From Euphorbia lathyris (Eukaryota > Streptophyta > Magnoliopsida > Malpighiales > Euphorbiaceae): DNA of 64,000 bases. Positions 57,061 through 64,000 of this stretch are shown here, piece after piece. The position numbers and the translations under genes were made by a program. Location of the stretch: positions 103,754,807 through 103,818,806 of the forward strand of contig NC_088910.1 in assembly GCF_963576675.1 (NCBI RefSeq), written 5' to 3'. Under the pieces are notes generated by a model. It did not search any database. It was not told the origin of the DNA and was given only the letters and a program-made list of their open reading frames with translations. How positions within the stretch are numbered: position 1 is the stretch's first letter; every line of letters starts with the position of its first letter.

Positions 57061-58790
57061 AAATACCATACCCTTCGCATCCACCGTTTTATTTTTCCTT
57101 TTTCTTTCTTTACTTCCCATCTGCCACGTTACCGCTTAATAATCTAGTTGCTTGTGTGACAGTTTTTTTTTTTTTTTTTTTTTTAAATCCCATCTGCCAC
57201 GTTACCACTTAAAGAAAAATTTACAGAATTGTACCAAATGGTAAAATTTGGTTTGCTATTAAGAAAAAAAAGTGAAGGTTTAATCCAATTTTCTTTTTTT
57301 ATTCAATTCAAGAATATCCAAGCCCTAGTTTAAATGTTACGGAAAGAAAGAAATTTGGATGTTTTGTGCACTATTTGACGAATATGAAGTCAATCTTTAA
57401 TGATTTAGGTACGGTTGGGTAGATTGTAATGGAAGTTGATTATAAATTTTATCGTATTGGCATATATTATATGTCATATATATATATATTTTGCAAATTT
57501 ATATAATTAACATTGCAACAAAACCATGAATAAATTTTCATTATGTCTAATCTTTTTATTTTTATTATTAACTACAAAAAAAAAAAACAGGAAAAATATA
57601 AAAAAATACGAAAAACGTAAAAAACGAAATAAAAATGAAAAACAAAAAAATTAGAAAAAATATGAAAACGAGTAAAAATAAAATGTTAAAAGAAAACAAA
57701 ATAAAATATAAAAACACGAAAATGAAAAACAAATTTGACTCATTACTGATTAATTAAATTAAAGGTTAATCCATAATTATTTTTTATTTATCTTTTTTTT
57801 TTGTTACAATGGAGGGGCTAACCCCAAGAAAACACCAAAAACAGACCGACTCTTAAAGGCGGGTCATTTTGGAAAGTCTAGACCCACAAAAATCAGAAAA
57901 AAGAATGTCTTGGATGCCTGCAGGAGGCGCATCACACTCGTGAAGAACTAAATTCAAACACCCTGTGTAGGAGTGTCATCCAATCAGCTGCTCTGTTCCC
58001 TTTCCGTAGGATATGAACGAGCCGCACCTCCCAATCTCTTTAAAGTTCAATCAGGATTTGAAATTGAGTTGAGGATAGTTCAAATTCTGAAATAAACTAA
58101 AATCGTCAATCATATTTTAAATCACTTAGAATATGATGATAGTAACTAGCGAAAATAATAATAACATCAAATAAATAACTGATAGCAAATTCCAACTAAG
58201 CCTTATAAATACTTGAAAATAATCAAAATTTAAAAAGTGACGGTTTAATCCAATTTTTTTTAATAATTTCAGTTGGATATTTAGTCCAATTCAAGAATAT
58301 CCAAACCCTCGATTTAAATGTTATAGAAAGAAAGAAATTTGGATGTTTTGCTACACTATTTGACGAAATATGCAGTCAACCTTATAATGATTTGGTCCAA
58401 TTCAATTTTAATGGCTTAAGCTCGATTTGGTACGTTGTAATACACATTGTAATAGAATACTCATTATAATAGAAGCTCATTAACATGTTTGGCCAGTTAT
58501 ACTGTTTTTGTCGTATTAGAATCATAAATACATCATTCCAATATTTTAAAATCCGGACCGAACATCAAATAACTGATAGCAAATTCCAACTAAGCCTTAT
58601 AAATACTTGAAAATAATCAAAATTCAAATTCAAATAAAATGATTTATTTCTATCATATACTACATAATTACTCCCTAATACAATGATTCCATATAAACAA
58701 TAGATTAACGGTGCATGCGTTTTTTTTTTCTTTTAAAAGAGCTAAATGGATTTCCATTTTCATCAGGTGTTTAAAAGAATCTATCTATAC
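57061..58790. other. Intergenic AT-rich sequence with repeat fragments
   Basis: Poly-T run at about 57163-57184. A-rich low-complexity stretch at 57570-57730. 57780-58030 has unrelated moderately GC sequence (possibly an old LINE 3' end, not resolved). 58040-58200 and 58555-58740 are inverted copies of the AT-rich dispersed repeat also at 25290-26450 and 63050-63860. No gene. Confidence 0.45.
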
Positions 58791-59467
58791 TATATATAAT
58801 AGCGGAAGCACGGAGAATTGACAAGAAGTGTTTTAGAGGTCTTTTTTCTTAGTTGGCATCGTAGAAGAAAATATATGAATTTAAATTATCTATATTAATA
58901 GTAATTAAAAATTAAAACATCATAACTACTATATTAATATCATAAATATCATAAATAGTATTTCAGTTTTATTGTTAAAATAAATTCATTAATTACAGCC
59001 TATATAAATTCCATCAAACAGTTTTATCAATTCAAAATATTGAATTATAAATAGCATCTCATGTTTCATATGCAAATCGAAATATTCATCCTCTTAATCT
59101 TTCAGAACAATTGTTTCATTATTAATTACTACTTCACTTTTGTGTTATTCTGTCATTTCTTCTATTAAAACTAATAAACCTTTGATAGTTAATCTGTTGA
59201 AAGTAGGCGTTAATGGTGATGAAAGATCAAGAAAATGATGGTAATGAAGGATAGGAGAATGAAAGTGATATGAAAATGACATGTTTTTATTTGAAGATTT
59301 CCCGCTTCCATTTCAAGTTTTTAATTGACTTATTAAGTATTTATATTTATCTCTTTAAACAAGTTTAGTATGGTACCATTTAAAGTTCAAGACTAATTAA
59401 TTTTTTTCTAGACAAGTTTAGCCGATTTCTTCTGCGACTCGCGGCGGTTCTCAGTTTTCCGGCCTCT

Positions 59468-62300
59468 ATGGCCGGGATTCTTCCTGATCCTTGGCTTGAT
59501 ATGGGAATTGCCCATCTCTTCAGCCGTGATAGCTTTTTGAAAAACAATCTGCCTAAATTCGCTCCGCCTAAACCTACGTTTGCGCAAATCGCAGCACCTA
59601 AAGCTCAGTCCACCGTCTCCGCAGCTCAGGTTTCTAGTGATGAAAAATTCAAATCTGTTAAAATTTCACAATCTGCTTACAATAACCGGGTGGTGAAATG
59701 CGTTTTTTCTCTAATCGGATGTCTCACCATTAATAAAGGGGATCAACCAATCAAACTCCCTGACTTGAAGGCCAAACTATCTGATATCTGGGGCATTAGA
59801 GAGGATTGGAGATTGAAATCTCTTGGCAGAGGTTATTATCATGTTTTCTTAACCTCGCAATCAACAAAGGAAATGGTTTGGGTTCGTGGGATTCTTGGTC
59901 TTAAACCTGGGACTTTTAGATTACAACCATGGACGCCGGATTTCAAACGCACTAAACAGAAAGCAACACCTGCACAAGTTTGGGTTCGTTTAATGGAATT
60001 GCCTTGGGAGTATTAGGATGCACAAATTCTTGCAGATATTTCTAAATGTATTGGGGGATTGTTAAGGATTGATAGGGCTACCCTTGAAGGAGATCTTGGA
60101 CATTTTGCACGTATACTTGTGGATATCGATTTATCGGGAGACATTCCTTTTGAGGTTGGCATTGAACGTGATGGATTTAAACAATGGATCAATTTGGTCT
60201 ATGAAAAAGTACCAAGCTTTTGTCAATTATGTTCTTCAATTGGTTATCTCCATTATAATTGTCGAAAGAATAAAAATCCTAAGCCTACTGGATGGTCGGA
60301 AGTCACCAAACAAAAGGAAAAAATTGTTACAAGATCAGTTACCCCTACCTCTCGGTAAGGGGCAGGCAGGCATTTGTCTTATAGTCCCACTCGCCCGACT
60401 AAAGTTTGGCGTGAGGTTCGAAATGGCACTGTTCCAATTGATCATCCCTTTTCAAGAATTTCAAGTGCTCTCGCCCAAGTTCCAATTGATCTGATTATTG
60501 TGATTACTCCACCTGATCCTTCTTCATCAACACTGCCTCCTTTAGTCTACAACCCACCTGTTATTGCGGATCCTGCTTCTGTTGCTTTAATTTCTTCAGA
60601 AAATAATGCTCCTGATCCGGAATGGCAAGTTGTAACATATAGGAAAAACATATCTCTCCGCGAGACGAAAAGGGAAGCCCGCTCTCATTCGAGGAGGCAA
60701 TCTGAACCCCGTAACACATGAAGTCCTCTACTGGAATTGTAGAGGTTTTAGGAACGCTAAAACCCAGCATTTCCTTTATGATTATTGCTTTAAGAATCAT
60801 CCTGATCTTGTTTGTTTGGCTGAGCCGATGGTTAGTTTTGACTCGATTTCTTCGTCATTTTGGTCTTCTTTTGGTTTAGGGATGATTGCTATCAATAATC
60901 GAATTCCTTCAACTATTTGGGTTCTTGCTCGTCATACTGTGACTAGTCAACGTGTGATAATCCATGATCAGGCGATTGTTTGTGACATTCTCTTACATGG
61001 GAATCTCATTGCGTTTGGTTTGTTTATGACAGTGTTTGGTCAAATCATCATCGAATCCTTTGGGAAGACATTCTTGGGGACTTCCGTGATTCTTCTTTCT
61101 CTTCCTCAAGATTAGTTATTAGTGACTTTAACGTTATTTTGGGGGCTCATGAAAAGTCCGGAAGCCCTCCTGCTTCCCACCCTTGTGCTGACTTTTGTGG
61201 CTTCATTGAGTCAACTGATTTACTTGATATTCCCTATTTTGTTCATCCTTATTCTTGGATAAATGGTCGTCGTGGTATTGCTCAAGTATGCAGCCGACTA
61301 GATAGGGCTCTTGCCTCTGAGGACTTCATGAATATATGATGATTTGTCTCATGCTCTTTACTTCCTCGTCATCTTTCTGATCACTACCCTTTTTTATTGG
61401 ATGGTAAATTGAATGACATTCATCCGTCACATTTTCGTTTTCAAGGGATGTGGCTTACTCACCCTGGTATTTGTCAAATTATCTATGAATCTTGGTTTGA
61501 CAACAGTACTCATCTTCGGGGGGGTCTTCATGTTTGGAATCGTGATGTTTTTGGGCATCTTGATAAATCAATTATTGAGGCTCAGACTTTGCTTGCTGAT
61601 GTCTAGGCTGAAATTGACATATCTGGATTCTCGGACTCGCTCCTTTGTCGTGAGCTTCTCGTTCATAGAGAGCTTGACGAAAAACTTCTTCAAAAGGAAA
61701 TTTTTCTTAAAGAAAGAAGCAGGAATAATTGGTTAAAGGCGGGTGATCATAATAGTTCTTTCTTTAACCGATCCATCTCGTTTAATAAAACTCTTCATGG
61801 TATTCATACTTTGGAAATTAATGGTTTGCTTACCCATTCGCCTGACCTCATTGAGGCGGACATTTTGGACTAGTATTCCAATCTTTTTGGAGCTTCTGAT
61901 CCCATCTCTTCAGACCCTGAAATAATTGCGTCCTTAATTCCAAAAATGGTCTCGGAGGAAGAAAATGCGGACTTAGTTCGTTGCCCATCTTCTGATGAAA
62001 TTCGCCGGGTTACTTTCGAGATGGACCAGCACAACTCTCCGGGTCCTGATGGATTTGGAGGACTTTTCTTTAAAAGCTGGACATTGTTGGTTCTGATGTC
62101 TGTGAAGCTGTCAGGAGTTTTTTTATTACTGGACATATGCTTCCGGGACTTAACTCAAATATCATAGTACTCATTCCAAAACTTGAGGGAGCAGTAAAGA
62201 TTGAGCAGTTTAGGCCTATTGTCTTGGACAATTTTATTTTTAAACTCATTACTAAAATTTTGGCTGATAGGATGGCTACTGTCTCTTCCAGAATTATTAT
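59468..62300 (+). mobile_element. Decayed LINE, 3'-truncated (ORF1 and partial ORF2)
   Basis: ORF1 (59468-60721, one frame with stops at 60014 TAG and 60356 TAA) has a DUF4283-type region (KLSDIWGIREDWRLKSLGRG, WTPDFKRTKQKATPAQVWVR, LMELPWEY) and a zinc knuckle (CQLCSSIGYLHYNC). ORF2 follows in another frame: endonuclease start LYWNCRGFRNAKTQ (60723), the DFN motif at about 61125 (VISDFNVILGAHEKSG), RLDRALAS, and RT N-terminal blocks (HNSPGPDGFGGLFFKSW, LIPKLEG, EQFRPIVLDNFIFKLITKIL, ADRM). It ends before the RT catalytic box. Several frameshifts. No poly-A end or target duplication found. Confidence 0.85.
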
Positions 62301-62479
62301 AGAAATCAAGCACAATCATCACAGTATTGCAACATCCACACAAAACACCTTCTGGTGTTACTTTCCCTTCCTTTATCATTCCATTGATTTCACATCTGAT
62401 GCTTTCTTTTTTATTGATTTCTTTATCTTATATCATCCATGAAACTACAGTGATCTCTTCTGTTTCGCTCATTCTTGAT

Positions 62480-62576
62480 GAAGAAATATGTCTTCTCCTT
62501 TGCCTTGGTTTTCCAGCTGCTTGCTCCATGAAACTATTGTTTCTCGTCCTTTCTCTCAATCCATATATGCCATTAT
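62480..62576 (-). pseudogene. Possible fragment of a PHD-GNAT gene paralogue
   Basis: On the minus strand it starts ATGGCATAT and contains ggaaaaccaaggcaaaggag, which matches exon 1 of the gene at 23130-24974 (the GKPRQRR segment). An early TGA follows the start. The match is short and the reading frame does not hold, so this is tentative. Confidence 0.4.
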
Positions 62577-62594
62577 TCTAATATCTTTATTATT

Positions 62595-63010
62595 CATAGA
62601 AGAAGAAGTAGTAGAAAGAGAAAAAGTTTCATTGCATTCAACAACATCCAAAATTGTTAAACCATTCGATATATATCCTTGACCGTAAAGTTGGTCATCC
62701 AAACAAATTCTTAAACTGTTATGAGCAAAGAGAAAATTAAATCCAATTCTCAAAAAGGAAGTAACAGAAATTAAATTCCTTCGAATTTGTGGAGCAAAGA
62801 GAACATCTTGTAGGACTAGGATTTGACCATCACGCAGATTCAATCTACACGTGCCAATTCCTTGCACTTCAACTCTTGAGTTGTCGCCTACATAGATCCA
62901 CCTTGATCCGACTGGAACTCGTCGGAACTCGACAAAAGCTTATCTATCTTTTATCACGTGGTCCGTTGCACCTGAATCAATAACCCACAAAGGATCAAAT
63001 TCAGTCATAA
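62595..63010 (-). pseudogene. Truncated copia protease / gag-pre-integrase fragment
   Basis: Minus-strand translation: WVIDSGATDHV (protease DSGA), a TGA-TAA interrupted stretch, AFVEFRRVPVGSRWIYVGDN, VEVQGIGTCRLNLRDGQILV, LQDVLFAPQIRRNLISVTSF. This is the protease end and start of GAG-pre-integrase of a different copia lineage from the two complete elements. No LTRs nearby. Confidence 0.85.
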
Positions 63011-63049
63011 GAACAGTGCTAGATACATGAAGTTCACTCACTCTAGATA

Positions 63050-63860
63050 CATGTTATTATTTTGTGATAGTGACTATCATCGCATTCAAAGTGATTTAAA
63101 ATATGATTGATAATTTTATTTTATTTAAGAATTTGAATTATTTTAAACTCTATTTCAAATTCTGATTGAACTTTAAAATAGATAAAATAAAATATAATTC
63201 TGAATTGACCTTTATTTTATTTAGTATTGGAAATTCTTATCACATGAATAATAAAAGGAAAATAAATATGTGAGAAATCTAACTTTGAGTCTACAAGTTT
63301 TAGGTTTTAATGCTATTAAGCCTTGCAATTTCAATTGTATTCTATTAAACAACTGATTGAAATTGAAATCCATTGAGCTCCTTTAAAAGAAAAAAAAGCA
63401 TGCATCATTATTTATTGTTTGTATGGAATCATTATATTAGGGAGTAATTCTGTACTAAATGATAGAAATAAATCATTTTATTTTTATTTTTATTTTGATT
63501 ATTTTCAAATATTTATAAGTCTAAGTTGGAATTTGACATCAATTATTTGACGATATTATTTTGTGATAATGACTATAATTGCATGCTAATTGATTTAAAA
63601 ATGATCGACAATTTTTATTTTATTTAGAAATTTGACTTATTTTCAACTCTATTTAGAATTCTGATTGAATTTTAAGTAAATAGAAAAAATCAATCCTAAA
63701 TTAACCTTTATTTAGTATTTGGAAAATGTCATCACATGAATAAAAGAATATATTTGTGTGTGAATTCTAACTTTTAAGTCTGTAAGTTTATGTTTTCATA
63801 TTATTAAGTCTCTGAACTTCAATTCTATTCTATTAAACACCTAATTAAGATACAAATCCA
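63050..63860. repeat. Two tandem copies of the AT-rich dispersed repeat
   Basis: 63050-63420 and about 63540-63860 share ttattttgtgataatgact, gatttaaaatatgatt, ctatttcaaattctgattga and ttctattaaaca(c/a)ctgatt blocks. They match 25290-26450. No coding potential. Confidence 0.7.
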
Positions 63861-63894
63861 CTAAACTCCTTTTAAACTATATTTGTACCTGGGA

Positions 63895-64000
63895 TTGTAA
63901 TCGAGCCGAACCGAGCCGAGCTTTAACCTGCTCAAGCTCTGCTTGCTATAAAATTAACAAGCTCAAGCCCGAGCCGAGTTTTGGCTTGCTCAAACTTGAC
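63895..64000. repeat. Start of a gagccgagc-rich repeat, cut by the window end
   Basis: Contains several gagccgagc / gctcaagc motifs (cgagccgaaccgagccgagc). This composition is typical of some plant TIR-element ends, but with the other end outside the window the class cannot be settled. Confidence 0.4.

Overview
The window is nuclear DNA of a flowering plant, almost certainly a eudicot. It is AT-rich, its genes have many GT-AG introns, and it holds Ty1/copia and Ty3/gypsy retrotransposons, plant LINEs, an Au-type SINE, TIR elements and a Helitron. I cannot name the species from the sequence alone.

Four host genes can be rebuilt exon by exon, with every splice phase agreeing. (1) 6958-16655 (+) is a 14-exon VEFS-box Polycomb gene of the VRN2 type, 429 aa. 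(2) 20231-21354 (+) is a five-exon gene for a 196-aa protein with a signal peptide and one C-terminal membrane span, family not recognised. (3) 23130-24974 (-) is a seven-exon PHD-finger plus GNAT-type acetyltransferase gene, 386 aa, of the IDM1-like group. (4) 56186-56998 (-) is a three-exon LURP-one-related (LOR/DUF567) gene, 207 aa. Genes 1 and 3 are both chromatin proteins; I see no operon-like logic here, and their proximity may be chance.

Layout: 1-6466 is a nested stack, with a young copia element inside a probable solo LTR inside a foldback element. 6600-25100 is the gene-rich part, with a SINE, a TRIM-like element, a foldback MITE, a 5' gene fragment between 21-bp direct repeats and a LINE 3' end. 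25100-34880 is gene-free and carries several foldback MITEs, an LTR remnant and a Helitron with tandem 5' ends. 34887-40507 is a second young copia element with an unusual GC-rich Ala/Gln/Pro gag extension. 42377-43978 has a MITE with a 10-bp target duplication and an RTE-type LINE end. 44345-55140 is a second nest: a gypsy element sits in one copy of a non-coding LTR family (LARD) and is itself interrupted by another copy of that family. 55188-56107 is a segmental duplicate of the 3' end of gene 2. 57061-64000 holds the LOR promoter, a decayed LINE, a copia fragment, a possible fragment of a gene 3 paralogue, and AT-rich dispersed repeats.

The least ordinary observations are the palindrome-like GAACAGYTGTTC motif repeated through the LARD family, the repeated helix motif in the gag of the second copia element, the serial Helitron 5' ends, and the short gene fragment flanked by 21-bp repeats.
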